Source: Nocardioides acrostichi (GTDB taxonomy: Bacteria > Actinomycetota > Actinomycetes > Propionibacteriales > Nocardioidaceae). Taken from it: 64,000 nucleotides of DNA. The notes beneath the pieces were generated by a model. It was given only the letters and a program-made list of their open reading frames with translations, did not search any database and was not told the origin of the DNA. The position numbers were made by a program, and so were the translations under genes. The stretch is taken from positions 62,001 through 126,000 of the forward strand of contig NZ_JADIVZ010000012.1 in the NCBI RefSeq assembly GCF_015319165.1, given 5' to 3'. Positions 18,976-27,521 of the stretch are shown here, piece after piece (the stretch's first letter is position 1; the number at the start of each line of letters is the position of its first letter).

Positions 18976-19725
18976 ATGACCTCCGAGCTGACCGTTGAGT
19001 CGATGTCGGGCGTGCCCGACATCGGCCTGCACGACGACGAGCCCCACGAGAGCGGCCTCAACAACAAGCTGAACTGGCTGCGCGCCGGGGTGCTGGGCGC
19101 CAACGACGGCATCGTGTCGACCGCGGGCATCGTGGTGGGCGTCGCCGGAGCCACCACCGACCGCTCGGCCATCCTCGTCGCCGGCGTGGCCGGCCTGCTG
19201 GCGGGTGCCTTCAGCATGGCGGCGGGTGAGTACGTCTCGGTCTCGACGCAGGCCGACTCCGAGCAGGCGCTGCTGGCCAAGGAGCGCCGCGAGCTCCGGG
19301 AGGAGCCCGAGCACGAGCTCGCCGAGCTGGCGCAGATCTACGTCGACAAGGGTCTCTCGCCCGACCTCGCGCGCCGGGTCGCCGTCGAGCTGACCGAGCA
19401 CGACGCGCTGGGAGCCCATGCCGAGGCCGAACTCGGCATCGACCCCGACGACATCACCAACGCCTGGCAGGCGGCCTGGGCGTCGATGCTCTCGTTCACC
19501 GTCGGAGCGCTGTTGCCGCTGCTGACCATCGTGCTGTTCGCAGCCGGAGCCCGGGTGCCGGTCACGATGGTCGCGGTCGCCATCGCGCTCGCCATCACCG
19601 GATGGGGCAGCGCGAGGTTCGGCTACGGTCCCACGCGCAAGGCCGTCGTGCGCAACGTCGCCGGGGGGCTGCTCGCCATGATCGTCACGTTCGCGGTCGG
19701 GTCGCTGCTCGGCACGCACCTCTGA
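18976..19725 (+). CDS. VIT1/CCC1-family membrane protein (iron/manganese transporter-like)
   Basis: A 249-residue membrane protein of the VIT family, whose members move Fe2+ or Mn2+ across membranes. The signature is NWLRAGVLGANDGIVSTAGI (TM1), then GAFSMAAGEYVSVSTQADSE with the metal-binding M-A-A-G-E-Y motif of TM2, a cytoplasmic helical region rich in Glu (ALLAKERRELREEPEHELAE), and three more TMs. ATG 18976 is preceded by GGCGAGGATTCGATC. Bacterial members are poorly characterised; metal export or detoxification is the usual inference. Confidence 0.9.
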   Translation: MTSELTVESMSGVPDIGLHDDEPHESGLNNKLNWLRAGVLGANDGIVSTAGIVVGVAGATTDRSAILVAGVAGLLAGAFSMAAGEYVSVSTQADSEQALLAKERRELREEPEHELAELAQIYVDKGLSPDLARRVAVELTEHDALGAHAEAELGIDPDDITNAWQAAWASMLSFTVGALLPLLTIVLFAAGARVPVTMVAVAIALAITGWGSARFGYGPTRKAVVRNVAGGLLAMIVTFAVGSLLGTHL

Positions 19726-19739
19726 CCCGCCGACGGACC

Positions 19740-19874
19740 ATGACGACGCTGCGACTCTTCGCCGCGCTCGTTCCACCCGACGGGGCCGTCGAGCACCTCG
19801 ACGACTGGCTGGCCCCACGCGGCGAGCGGTGCCCGTCGGCGTGGCCGACGCTCGGTGAGGGTGGTCACGGATAG
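19740..19874 (+). pseudogene. thpR: N-terminal remnant of thpR (RNA 2',3'-cyclic phosphodiesterase)
   Basis: ATG at 19740 opens a 44-residue frame starting MTTLRLFAALVPPDGAVEHL and then DDWLAPRGE. This is the beginning of 2H phosphoesterases of the ThpR/LigT family (M..RLF.A..PP....HL...L.P), but it stops before the first H-x-T/S-x motif at a TAG seven bases before the start of pntAA. Intact members have about 180 residues. I infer a deletion that fused the N-terminus to the pntAA leader. A small protein may still be made, but it cannot be catalytic. Confidence 0.7.
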
Positions 19875-19883
19875 GTTGCCCTC

Positions 19884-21029
19884 GTGAGGATCGCAGTCGC
19901 CCGGGAGACCCGCGAGGGTGAGCAGCGCGTCGCGATGGTGCCCGAGCTCGTCGGCAAGCTGACCGCGTTGGGCCACGAGGTCGTGGTCGAGGCGGGTGCG
20001 GGTCGCGGGGCACTCATCGCCGACGACGACTACGCCGAGGCAGGAGCCGGCGTCGCCGACGACCCCTACTTCGACGCCGACCTGGTGGTGTCGGTGCAGC
20101 CGCTGGCGCGCGACATCGCCCGCCGGCTGGCGGTCGGGGCAGTCACCGTGTCGTTCCTGCCGACCACCGTCGAGACCGACCTGGTGCGCGACCTGCGCGA
20201 CCTCTCGGTCACGAGCCTGGCGATGGAGCTGGTGCCCCGTATCTCGCGGGCGCAGTCGATGGACGCACTCTCCTCCCAGGCGCTGGTCGCCGGTTACCGC
20301 TCCGCGATCGTCGCGGCCGGTCTGCTGCGCCGGTTCTTCCCGCTCAACATGACCGCCGCGGGCACGGTGCCGCCGGCCGAGATCGTGGTGCTCGGCGCCG
20401 GGGTGGCGGGTCTCCAGGCCATCGCGACCGCCAAGCGCCTCGGCGCGGTCGTCAAGGCCTACGACGTACGCGCCGCCGCCGCGGAGGAGATCCGCTCCGT
20501 GGGCGCACAGTCGATCGAGCTCGACCTGCCGACCCTGGAGGGCTCGGGAGGCTACGCCCGCGAGGCCGGCGAGGAACGGGCCGCGCTCCAGCGTGAGTTG
20601 CTGGCTCCCCACATCGCCGCGGCCGACGGGCTCATCACCACCGCCGCCGTGCCGGGTCGCCCCGCTCCCCGGCTCGTCACGGCCGGCATGGTCGAGGCGA
20701 TGCGGCCCGGCTCGGTCGTCGTCGACCTCGCCGCCGAGACCGGCGGCAACGTCGAGGGGTCGGTGCCGGGCGAGGTCGTGCGCATCGGCCATGCCCAGGT
20801 GTGGGGCGGGCGCAATGTACCCAGCCAGATGCCGGCGCCGGCGTCCAAGCTTTACGCCCAGAACGTCGTCAACCTGGTCACGCTCATCAGCGCCGAGGGT
20901 GCCCTGCGCCTGGACTTCGACGACGAGATCGTCGCGGGCGCGTGCGTCACCCACGGTGGGGCGATCCTGCACGAGCCCACCCGCCAGCTGATCGAACCGG
21001 GCCAGCCCGGGGAGGGGGAGCAGCCATGA
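19884..21029 (+). CDS. pntAA: Proton-translocating NAD(P) transhydrogenase, alpha subunit part 1 (NAD-binding)
   Basis: A 381-residue soluble domain I of the transhydrogenase, which passes hydride between NADH and NADP+ coupled to proton movement. Markers are MRIAVARETREGEQRVAMVPE at the N-terminus (shared with alanine dehydrogenase), RISRAQSMDALSSQALVAGY (the RQD/Q-loop region of domain I), the Rossmann glycines in VVLGAGVAGLQAIATAKRLGA, VKAYDVR, and PSQMPAPASKLYAQN. Start GTG 19884. It ends with an ATGA overlap into pntAB. The three-gene split (AA-AB-B) is the actinobacterial arrangement. Confidence 0.94.
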   Translation: MRIAVARETREGEQRVAMVPELVGKLTALGHEVVVEAGAGRGALIADDDYAEAGAGVADDPYFDADLVVSVQPLARDIARRLAVGAVTVSFLPTTVETDLVRDLRDLSVTSLAMELVPRISRAQSMDALSSQALVAGYRSAIVAAGLLRRFFPLNMTAAGTVPPAEIVVLGAGVAGLQAIATAKRLGAVVKAYDVRAAAAEEIRSVGAQSIELDLPTLEGSGGYAREAGEERAALQRELLAPHIAAADGLITTAAVPGRPAPRLVTAGMVEAMRPGSVVVDLAAETGGNVEGSVPGEVVRIGHAQVWGGRNVPSQMPAPASKLYAQNVVNLVTLISAEGALRLDFDDEIVAGACVTHGGAILHEPTRQLIEPGQPGEGEQP

Positions 21030-21334
21030 GCGACGGATTCGTCTGGCTCACGATCTTCGTGCTCAGCGTCTTCGTGGGCATCGAGGTCATCTCGAAGGTG
21101 TCCTCGACGCTGCACACCCCACTCATGTCGGGCGCCAACGCGATCCACGGCATCATCCTGCTCGGTGCCGTGCTCGTCACGGGCTCGAGCGACGACACCG
21201 CGGTGCTCGTCGTCGGACTCATCGCCATCGTGCTCGCGGCGGTGAACCTGGTGGGCGGCTTCGTCGTGACCGACCGGATGCTCCAGATGTTCTCGCGCAA
21301 GAAGCCGGCCAAGCGGCAGGAGGCCGGTCGATGA
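21026..21334 (+). CDS. pntAB: NAD(P) transhydrogenase, alpha subunit part 2 (membrane)
   Basis: A 102-residue membrane subunit with three TMs: roughly residues 5-23 (FVWLTIFVLSVFVGIEVI), 37-57 (ANAIHGIILLGAVLVTG) and 62-85 (AVLVVGLIAIVLAAVNLVGG). The motif TPLMSGANAIHGI is diagnostic of this subunit. It forms part of the proton channel with PntB. Both ends overlap neighbouring genes by 4 bp (ATGA), giving strict translational coupling and fixed stoichiometry. Confidence 0.94.
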   Translation: MSDGFVWLTIFVLSVFVGIEVISKVSSTLHTPLMSGANAIHGIILLGAVLVTGSSDDTAVLVVGLIAIVLAAVNLVGGFVVTDRMLQMFSRKKPAKRQEAGR

Positions 21335-22737
21335 GCGCCCTCGACACCGGCCTCGGAGCAGACCTGACCCAGCTGGCCTACCTGCTCGCGGCCGTCGGGT
21401 TCATCCTGGCACTCAAGGGTCTCGCCGGGCCGCGGACGGCGCGGGCCGGCAACCTGGTGGGCGCCGGCGCCGCGGTGCTCGCCCTGGTGGCGACGTTCGT
21501 GTACTTCCCGCTCGATCACAAGCTGCTGATGATCGTGGCGATCGCGATCGGCACCGCGGGCGGTGTGCTCGGGGCGCAACGGGTGCAGATGACCCAGATG
21601 CCACAGATGGTCGCGCTCTTCAACGGCGTCGGCGGTGGCGCCGCGGCGCTGGTCGCGATCCTCGAGCTGAACGAGATGCAGCCCGACCCGGTCTCCTCCG
21701 TGCCGCGGTTCGTACTGGTCGCCACGGCATTCACGATCCTCGTCGGTGCCGTGTCGTTCTCGGGCTCGATCATCACCTTCGCCAAGCTCCAGGAGCTGAT
21801 GACCTCACGCCCGGTGGTCTTCCCCGGGTTGCCGGTGGTCTTCGGCGCCTCGCTGCTGGCCTCGGTGGCGGTGGCCGTGCTGATCATCCTGGGCAGTCCG
21901 ACCTGGATCGGCGTCCTGCTGGCTCTCCTGGGGCTGGCCGTCGGCGTGCTGCTGGTGCTACCGGTGGGCGGTGCCGACGTGCCGATCGTCATCTCGCTGC
22001 TCAACGCGTTCACCGGCCTCACGGTCGCGGCCGGTGGCTACGTGCTCTCCAACGTCGTGCTGCTGGTGGCCGGAACGCTGGTCGGCGCCTCCGGTACGTT
22101 CCTGACCCTGCTCATGGCGGGCGCGATGGGCCGTTCGGTGGCGAACATCCTCTTCGGCGCGCTCAAGGGTGGCTCCACCCTCGGCGCGGGGGAGGCCTCC
22201 GACCGGCCGGTGCGCTCGGCCGGCCCCGAAGACGTCGCGATCATGCTCGGGTACGCCGAGCGGGTCATCCTCGTGCCGGGCTACGGCCTCGCCGTCGCGC
22301 AGGCCCAGCACACCCTGCGCGAGTGCGTCGAGGTGCTGCAGGCGCGCGGCATCAAGACCGCCTACGCCATCCACCCCGTCGCCGGCCGGATGCCCGGCCA
22401 CATGAACGTGCTGCTCGCCGAGGCGCAGGTGCCGTACGAGCAGCTGATCGAGATGGACGACATCAACGACGAGTTCCAGCACACCGACGTGGTGCTGGTC
22501 GTCGGCGCCAACGACGTCGTCAACCCGGCCGCGCGCGACACGCCGTCCGCCCCGATCTACGGCATGCCGATCCTCAACGCCGACGCCGCCAAGCAGGTCG
22601 TGTTCCTCAAGCGCTCGATGCGCCCCGGCTTCGCGGGCATCGAGAACGAGCTGCTGTTCATGCCCGAGACCACGCTGCTGTTCGGCGACGCCAAGGACTC
22701 CCTCTCCAAGCTGCTGGCCGCGCTGAAGCAGCTGTGA
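21331..22737 (+). CDS. pntB: NAD(P) transhydrogenase, beta subunit
   Basis: A 468-residue subunit. The N-terminal 270 residues hold about nine TMs, including PQMVALFNGVGGGAAALVAI and VVFPGLPVVFG, characteristic of PntB. The C-terminal 190 residues are the NADP-binding domain III with VPGYGLAVAQAQHTLRE, YAIHPVAGRMPGHMNVLLAE, VLVVGANDVVNPAA, YGMPILNADAAKQVVFLKRS and NELLFMPETTLLFGDAK. All expected blocks are present, so the complex should be complete. Its stop overlaps the GTG start of the phosphotransferase gene. Confidence 0.95.
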   Translation: MSALDTGLGADLTQLAYLLAAVGFILALKGLAGPRTARAGNLVGAGAAVLALVATFVYFPLDHKLLMIVAIAIGTAGGVLGAQRVQMTQMPQMVALFNGVGGGAAALVAILELNEMQPDPVSSVPRFVLVATAFTILVGAVSFSGSIITFAKLQELMTSRPVVFPGLPVVFGASLLASVAVAVLIILGSPTWIGVLLALLGLAVGVLLVLPVGGADVPIVISLLNAFTGLTVAAGGYVLSNVVLLVAGTLVGASGTFLTLLMAGAMGRSVANILFGALKGGSTLGAGEASDRPVRSAGPEDVAIMLGYAERVILVPGYGLAVAQAQHTLRECVEVLQARGIKTAYAIHPVAGRMPGHMNVLLAEAQVPYEQLIEMDDINDEFQHTDVVLVVGANDVVNPAARDTPSAPIYGMPILNADAAKQVVFLKRSMRPGFAGIENELLFMPETTLLFGDAKDSLSKLLAALKQL

Positions 22738-23627
22738 GGTCGGGCCGCCGAACCACTCCGGTCGAGGGCGTACGCGACGAGGCGGTTGCTTGGGCCGAGT
22801 CCATCCTCTGCGATCCGGTCGTCGAGGTGGATGCGTTGGCTGGAGGCCTGACCTCCACGATGGTGGCGCTCTCTCACCGCTCCGGTGAACGGTCCGTTCT
22901 CCGGCTGATGACCAATGAGCCGTGGCGGACCCACGGAGCGCAGCTCACGCGCCGTGAGCGGGCTGCGCAGAACGAGTTGGTCGATACATCCGTGCCTTCC
23001 CCGGTGAGCTACGGGCTCGACGCCGAGGGAGCCGCCACCGGGGTCGCCGCGCATCTGATGTCCCGTCTGCCGGGCGTGCCTGCGGCTCGGGTCGAGGACT
23101 CTGCACCGGGAGCGATGGCCGAGATGCTGGCCCTGATCCACGACGTCCACCCGAGGGAGCCTTTCCGCGAGTACGAGTCCTGGGCGTGGGAAGCCAAGTG
23201 GGAGGTTCCCGCATGGGCACGAGACCCCGGGGCCTGGAGGCGAGCCTTCGGCCTCCTCGCGGAGGGACCGCCCTCGTACGACACGACCTTCCTCCACCGG
23301 GACTTCAGTCACCGCAACCTGCTCTGGATCGACGGCAGGATCTCCGGGGTCGTCGACTGGGTCGAGACATCAACGGGACCCGCCTGGCTCGACGCCGCCC
23401 ACGCAGCGACCAATCTGGCTGTCGCCTACGGCGCCGAGCCGGCCTTGTCGTTCCTGCGCGCGTACGGCGCGCTGACCGGCACTCGGCCCGAACCGTACTG
23501 GCTGGTCATGGATGCGGTCGGCTTCCTCCCGGCCCCGGGCAGGAGCCCGTTGTTCGGTTCGGCCGGGGAGCTCGAGCGACTGGACGCCTGGCTCGAGAGA
23601 GTGGCGACGTCTGACCCCCCACTGTGA
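22734..23627 (+). CDS. Aminoglycoside phosphotransferase/choline kinase-like protein (APH family)
   Basis: A 297-residue small-molecule kinase-like protein. Kinase features are the Brenner-type loop TFLHRDFSHRNLLWIDGRIS (catalytic D within HRDFSHRN) and GVVDWVETSTGPAWLDAAH, the APH form of the metal-binding D motif. The start GTG at 22734 overlaps the pntB stop (GTGA), so it is translationally coupled to a transhydrogenase operon, an unusual partner. The protein is a family-level assignment: it may phosphorylate an antibiotic, a sugar-like or an amino-alcohol compound. The N-terminal lobe has the segment ALAGGLTSTMVALSHRSGE in place of the usual G-loop. Confidence 0.85.
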   Translation: MRSGRRTTPVEGVRDEAVAWAESILCDPVVEVDALAGGLTSTMVALSHRSGERSVLRLMTNEPWRTHGAQLTRRERAAQNELVDTSVPSPVSYGLDAEGAATGVAAHLMSRLPGVPAARVEDSAPGAMAEMLALIHDVHPREPFREYESWAWEAKWEVPAWARDPGAWRRAFGLLAEGPPSYDTTFLHRDFSHRNLLWIDGRISGVVDWVETSTGPAWLDAAHAATNLAVAYGAEPALSFLRAYGALTGTRPEPYWLVMDAVGFLPAPGRSPLFGSAGELERLDAWLERVATSDPPL

Positions 23628-23671
23628 GCTCCGCGGCGCAAGCAGACTCGCGGGGGTGCTCCTGGTGAGGG

Positions 23672-23977
23672 TCAGGGGTCGGAGCGCCAGCGGCGCGCGG
23701 CAGCCGTCGTTCGGCGTGCGTCGGACCACGCCACCATCGCCGTGCGCAGGCGCGGCGACCTCACGGCCCTCCCGTCGCGTCGCGCACGGAGATCGTCGCG
23801 CAGCCAAGGGGGCGCGTGCACAGCATCGATGGCCGACGTCTTCGTCATGAGGCCACCGGTGGCGAGGGAGTGGCGCGCACGGGCCATGGATGTGAGTCCG
23901 AGGTCGGCGATCGACGGGTCGAGCCACCACCACGGGTGATGCACGGCCCGTGACCAGTCGCCTGACGAGCATTGCAA
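23672..23977 (-). pseudogene. Probable C-terminal fragment of a nucleotidyltransferase-type protein (AadA C-terminal-like)
   Basis: The minus-strand frame gives 101 residues including HPWWWLDPSIADLGLTSMAR, ARHSLATGGLMTKTSAIDAV and APPWLRDDLRARRDG. From memory this resembles the helical C-terminal domain that follows the nucleotidyltransferase fold in AadA-like and related proteins (A.y.L.TG...SK). The frame begins only at a TTG at 23977, and further upstream meets a TGA; the preceding sequence is the AT-rich promoter of the ArsR gene. So the nucleotidyltransferase domain itself is missing. Alternative: a short independent protein. Occupies most of the 379-bp interval between the phosphotransferase and ArsR genes. 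Confidence 0.45.
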
Positions 23978-24000
23978 GATATCTTTCGAAACACTACTTT
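23972..24000 (+). promoter_or_regulatory. Sigma-A-type promoter for a leaderless ArsR transcript
   Basis: TTGCAA at 23972-23977 and TACTTT at 23995-24000 are separated by exactly 17 bp. The ATG at 24007 starts 7 bases after the -10 end, where transcription would begin, so the mRNA should be leaderless; no ribosome binding site is present. The spacer contains the palindrome AAGATATCTT (23976-23985), a good candidate for autorepressor binding. The segment is markedly AT-rich against the surrounding DNA. Confidence 0.6.
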
Positions 24001-24006
24001 CAATTC

Positions 24007-24582
24007 ATGCCACGTCGCCGTCTCACCCAACCGCGCGAGCTGCGGGCCCTCGCGCACCCCGTGCGCATCGCCATCATCGAGCAGCTCAGTCTCGACGGCC
24101 CGTTGACGGCCACCGAGCTCGCCGACCGTCTCGACGAGACCCCGGCCAACTGCTCCTGGCACCTGCGCAAGCTCGCCGAGCACGAGCTGGTGGAGGAGGC
24201 GCCGTCCGAGGGAGGACGTCGACGGCCCTGGCGGCTCCCGGTCATCGGCCTGGAGTTCCAGGACGCCGACGACGAGCCGGAGACGCACCGAGCGGCCACG
24301 GCCTTCTCTGAGATGGTCGTCGGGCGGGCGGTAGAACGGCTGAGGGAGTCGCACGAACGGGCCCCGCGAGAACCCCACGCCTGGCGACGGGCGGCCACGA
24401 CCTCGCAGAGCATGGCCTGGCTGACGGCTGAGGAGCTGGAGGAGGTCAACGAGGCCATCCGGCAGGTGCTCCTCCGGCACTCGGAGCGGATCGAGGATCC
24501 GTCCGCCCGCCCCGAGGGCGCGCGGCTGTGCGAGATGGTCGCCTGGGGCGTGCCGGTCTACCTGATGGAGCGCGAGCGGTGA
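24007..24582 (+). CDS. ArsR-family (HTH_20) transcriptional regulator
   Basis: A 191-residue protein. The winged helix occupies residues 8-75: LRALAHPVRIAIIEQLSLDG, then PLTATELADRLDETPANCSW with recognition helix, HLRKLAEHELVEEAPSEGGR. No metal-binding Cys cluster is seen, so it is not a classic arsenic sensor; members of this kind often regulate an adjacent exporter. The C-terminal 100 residues (helical, with LTAEELEEVNEAIRQVLLRH) probably dimerise or bind a ligand. The stop overlaps the GTG of an MFS gene by 4 bp, so regulator and transporter are a coupled operon, likely autoregulated from the palindromic promoter upstream. Confidence 0.9.
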   Translation: MPRRRLTQPRELRALAHPVRIAIIEQLSLDGPLTATELADRLDETPANCSWHLRKLAEHELVEEAPSEGGRRRPWRLPVIGLEFQDADDEPETHRAATAFSEMVVGRAVERLRESHERAPREPHAWRRAATTSQSMAWLTAEELEEVNEAIRQVLLRHSERIEDPSARPEGARLCEMVAWGVPVYLMERER

Positions 24583-25820
24583 GGGCCGTGTTCGCGCAGC
24601 CGGGGTTCGCGCGCCTCTTCGGGGGGCTCGCCACCTCGATGCTCGGGGACTCCGTCATGCTGCTCGTGCTCAGCATGTGGGTGAAGACCCTCACCGGGTC
24701 GAACGCCCTGGCCGGGCTGACCTTCCTGTTCATGGTGCTGCCGGCCGTCCTCGCCCCGCTGGTGGGCGTCTGCGTCGACCGGCTCCCGCGGAAGGCCGTC
24801 CTGGTGTGGGGCAACGTGGCCTCCGCCCTCGTCGTCCTGCCGCTCGTGCTGGTGCGCGACGCCTCGCACACGTGGATCGTGTGGGCGGTGGCGTTCGGCT
24901 ACGGCGTCAGCTTCGTCGTCCTGCCGGCCGCGCTGAACGGACTGCTCAAGGAACTGCTGCCGGACGAAGCCCTGGTCGACGCGAACGCGAGCATCCAGAC
25001 GACCAAGGAGGGGTTCCGGCTCTTCGGGCCGTTGGTCGGCGCCGCCCTCTTCGCGGCCGTGGGAGGGTGGGCCGTGGCGTTGGTCGACGCCGCCAGCTTC
25101 GGGGTCGCCGCCGCGCTCATCGCGAGCATCGAGGTCCGGGAGGAGCCCGTGAAGCGGGACACGCGCGGACTCTGGCCGCAGCTCACCGCCGGAGCGAGAT
25201 ACATCGCGACCGAGCGGATCCTGCGTCACGTGCTGATCGGCTTCGGGCTGACGATCCTCGTCATCGGCTTCTTCGAGGCCTCGATCTACGCGCTGCTGGA
25301 CGCCTTCGACCGCGAGCCCACCTATGCCGGCTTCCTCGTGACGGTGCAAGGCGTCGGCGCCGTCATGGGCGGCGTGCTCAGCGCCCGGCTGGTGCGCGGA
25401 CTGGGTGAGGTGGGCTCACTGGTGCTGGGCCTGGCGCTGATCGCCGTCGCCACCGCTGTCGCGGCGTCGGCTCCGACCATGCTCGTGGTGCTGGGCGCCC
25501 TGGCCGTCATGGGGTTCGGGCTGCCGTGCACCTTCGTGCCGTTCACGACCCTGGTGCAACGGCGCAGCCCGCGCCGGCTCATGGGGCGTGTCAGTGCCGC
25601 GGTCGAGATCCTGATGGCGACTCCGCAGGCCGTCTCGCTCGCGGTCGGCTCGGTCCTGGTGAGCGTCCTGGACTACCGGGCCATCTTCTGGGTCATCGCG
25701 GCCACGGTCGCCCTGGGGGCGGGCTACATCGCGGCGGCCCTGCGAGGTGAGTTGGGGCGCGAGGTCGTGCGGGTGATGGAGCCGGAGCCCGTGCGCGGGA
25801 CTCAGCCCGCCAGGCCGTAG
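24579..25820 (+). CDS. MFS efflux transporter (MFS_3/enterobactin exporter-like)
   Basis: A 413-residue, 12-TM major facilitator. The N-terminus [20 protein letters not shown] and [18 protein letters not shown], the loop [20 protein letters not shown] (motif A-like D-R-x-x-R-K) and [20 protein letters not shown] followed by [10 protein letters not shown] are typical of the MFS_3 subfamily of exporters controlled by ArsR- or TetR-type regulators. GTG 24579 overlaps the ArsR stop; a GTG at 24588 is an alternative. Its 3' end overlaps upp (opposite strand) by 19 bp. Confidence 0.9.
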   Translation: MRAVFAQPGFARLFGGLATSMLGDSVMLLVLSMWVKTLTGSNALAGLTFLFMVLPAVLAPLVGVCVDRLPRKAVLVWGNVASALVVLPLVLVRDASHTWIVWAVAFGYGVSFVVLPAALNGLLKELLPDEALVDANASIQTTKEGFRLFGPLVGAALFAAVGGWAVALVDAASFGVAAALIASIEVREEPVKRDTRGLWPQLTAGARYIATERILRHVLIGFGLTILVIGFFEASIYALLDAFDREPTYAGFLVTVQGVGAVMGGVLSARLVRGLGEVGSLVLGLALIAVATAVAASAPTMLVVLGALAVMGFGLPCTFVPFTTLVQRRSPRRLMGRVSAAVEILMATPQAVSLAVGSVLVSVLDYRAIFWVIAATVALGAGYIAAALRGELGREVVRVMEPEPVRGTQPARP

Positions 25821-26443
25821 AGCCGGTCGCCGGCGTCGCCGAGGCCGGGCACGATGTAGCCCTTCTCGTTGAGCCGCTCGTCCATCGCGGCGGTCACGAC
25901 GGTGACGGGCACGTCGAGGTCGGCGAGTTCCTGCTCGAGCCGCGCGCACCCCTCGGGGGCGGTGAGCAGGCAGATCGCGGTGATGTGGTCGGCGCCGCGG
26001 TCGACGAGGAACCGGATGGCGGCGGCGAGGGTGCCGCCGGTGGCGAGCATGGGGTCGAGCACGTAGCACTGCCGTCCGGAGAGGTCGTCGGGCAGCCGCT
26101 CGGCGTAGGTCGACGCCTCGAGGGTCTGCTCGTTGCGCACCATGCCGAGGAATCCGACCTCGGCGGTCGGCAGCAGTCGCATCATGCCGTCGAGCATGCC
26201 CAGCCCGGCCCGCAGGATCGGCACGACCAGGGGTTTCGGTGAGGCCAGCCTCACGCCCGTCGTGGGCGCCACCGGGGTGGTGATCTCGACCGGCGCCACC
26301 CGCACGTCGCGCGTCGCCTCGTAGGCCAGCAGGGCGACCAGTTCGTCGGTGAGCGCCCGGAAGGTGGGGCTGTCGGTGCGCTCGTCGCGCAGCGTGGTCA
26401 GCTTGTGGGTCACCAGCGGGTGGTCGACGACGTGGGTGCGCAT
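25802..26443 (-). CDS. upp: Uracil phosphoribosyltransferase
   Basis: A 213-residue salvage enzyme making UMP from uracil and PRPP. Conserved parts are [20 protein letters not shown] at the N-terminus, [39 protein letters not shown], the PRPP loop [18 protein letters not shown], and the uracil-binding C-terminus [21 protein letters not shown] 26443 (MRTHVVDHP) is the normal start and gives the standard family length. It is divergent from the tRNA-deaminase-associated gene, a common actinobacterial neighbourhood. Confidence 0.97.
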   Translation of the reverse strand: MRTHVVDHPLVTHKLTTLRDERTDSPTFRALTDELVALLAYEATRDVRVAPVEITTPVAPTTGVRLASPKPLVVPILRAGLGMLDGMMRLLPTAEVGFLGMVRNEQTLEASTYAERLPDDLSGRQCYVLDPMLATGGTLAAAIRFLVDRGADHITAICLLTAPEGCARLEQELADLDVPVTVVTAAMDERLNEKGYIVPGLGDAGDRLYGLAG

Positions 26444-26515
26444 GACAGGTGAGCCTAGAGGTCGCCGATGGCGAAAGGGCTTGCCGCGGGGCGTCGAACC
26501 GGTCACGCTTGTGGC

Positions 26516-27025
26516 ATGGCTCCCGTCGAGGACCGCGCCGCCCAGCTCGAGGACGACCTCGACCTGGCGGTGGCCGCCTACGCAGACGAGGACGACGACT
26601 GGTCGGTCGTCGAGCTCGAGGCCTCGGTCACGGGCGATCTCGACGATCTGCTCGCCGCGCTGCGGTCCCTGCCCGGTGACCTCGGCGTGATCGCCATGGT
26701 GGCCGTCGACGAGGACTTCTTCGTGATCGTGCGCGTGGAGGGTCCGCGGGTGAGCGTGATGCTCTCCGACGTCACCGCGGCCGACGACTGGGATCTCGCG
26801 GCGTCCGTCGTCGACTTCCTCGGCCTGCCCGAGCCCGATGACGACGACGACTCCGAGCCGGTGGGCGAGCTCGACCTGCTCGACGACCTCGGCGTCACCG
26901 AGGGCGACCTGCTCGATCTGCTCGACGACGACGAGGCCTACCCCGACGAGGTGCTCGCCGATGTCGCCCGCGAGCTGGGCTTCGGCGAGCTGTTCGACGA
27001 GGTCGTCGGCCTCTCGCCCGCCTGA
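26516..27025 (+). CDS. tRNA adenosine deaminase-associated protein
   Basis: A 169-residue, very acidic protein of the actinobacterial family found next to tadA. The N-terminal part ([20 protein letters not shown], then [35 protein letters not shown]) is the conserved domain; the C-terminal third is Asp/Glu-rich ([20 protein letters not shown]) and ends in a short helical segment. ATG 26516 is chosen at the first conserved residue run. Function is unproven; genomic linkage to tadA, 8 bp downstream here, is the basis for the name. Confidence 0.9.
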   Translation: MAPVEDRAAQLEDDLDLAVAAYADEDDDWSVVELEASVTGDLDDLLAALRSLPGDLGVIAMVAVDEDFFVIVRVEGPRVSVMLSDVTAADDWDLAASVVDFLGLPEPDDDDDSEPVGELDLLDDLGVTEGDLLDLLDDDEAYPDEVLADVARELGFGELFDEVVGLSPA

Positions 27026-27032
27026 GCCGCCC

Positions 27033-27521
27033 GTGCCACCCGCCGACCCCTGGGTTTCCGCGATGCGCGCCGCGCTCGACGAGGCGCGCCTGGCCCTGGC
27101 CGAGGGCGACGTGCCCATCGGCGCCGTCGTCGTCGACGAGTCCGGCGAGGTGGTCGGCCGCGGCCGCAACGTGCGCGAGGCGGACGCCGACCCCACCGGC
27201 CACGCCGAGGTGGTGGCCCTCCGCGAGGCCGGACGCCGCCGCGGCGAGTGGCGGCTCACCGGCTGCACGCTCGTGGTCACCCTCGAGCCCTGCACCATGT
27301 GCGCCGGTGCGGCCGTGCTGGCCCGGGTCGACCGGGTCGTCTTCGGCGCCTTCGACGAGAAGGCCGGCGCCGTCGGCAGCCTGTGGGACGTCGTCCGCGA
27401 CCGGCGCCTGAACCACCGGCCCGAGGTGCTGGCCGGTGTCGAGGAGGCGGCCTCCGCAGCCCTGCTCGAGGAGTTCTTCGCCGGGCGTCGCGAGGCCGGT
27501 CTGCCACGATGGCGAGCATGA
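27033..27521 (+). CDS. tadA: tRNA-specific adenosine deaminase
   Basis: A 162-residue zinc deaminase that converts A34 to inosine in the tRNA-Arg(ACG) anticodon. The catalytic H57 and E59 are in GHAEV, and zinc ligands C87 and C90 in [31 protein letters not shown] contains the D-x-K-x-G-A pattern typical of TadA. The N-terminal GTG at 27033 is chosen; an ATG at 27063 ([10 protein letters not shown]) is possible and would also keep the whole domain. The stop overlaps the ATG of lutA. Confidence 0.95.
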   Translation: MPPADPWVSAMRAALDEARLALAEGDVPIGAVVVDESGEVVGRGRNVREADADPTGHAEVVALREAGRRRGEWRLTGCTLVVTLEPCTMCAGAAVLARVDRVVFGAFDEKAGAVGSLWDVVRDRRLNHRPEVLAGVEEAASAALLEEFFAGRREAGLPRWRA

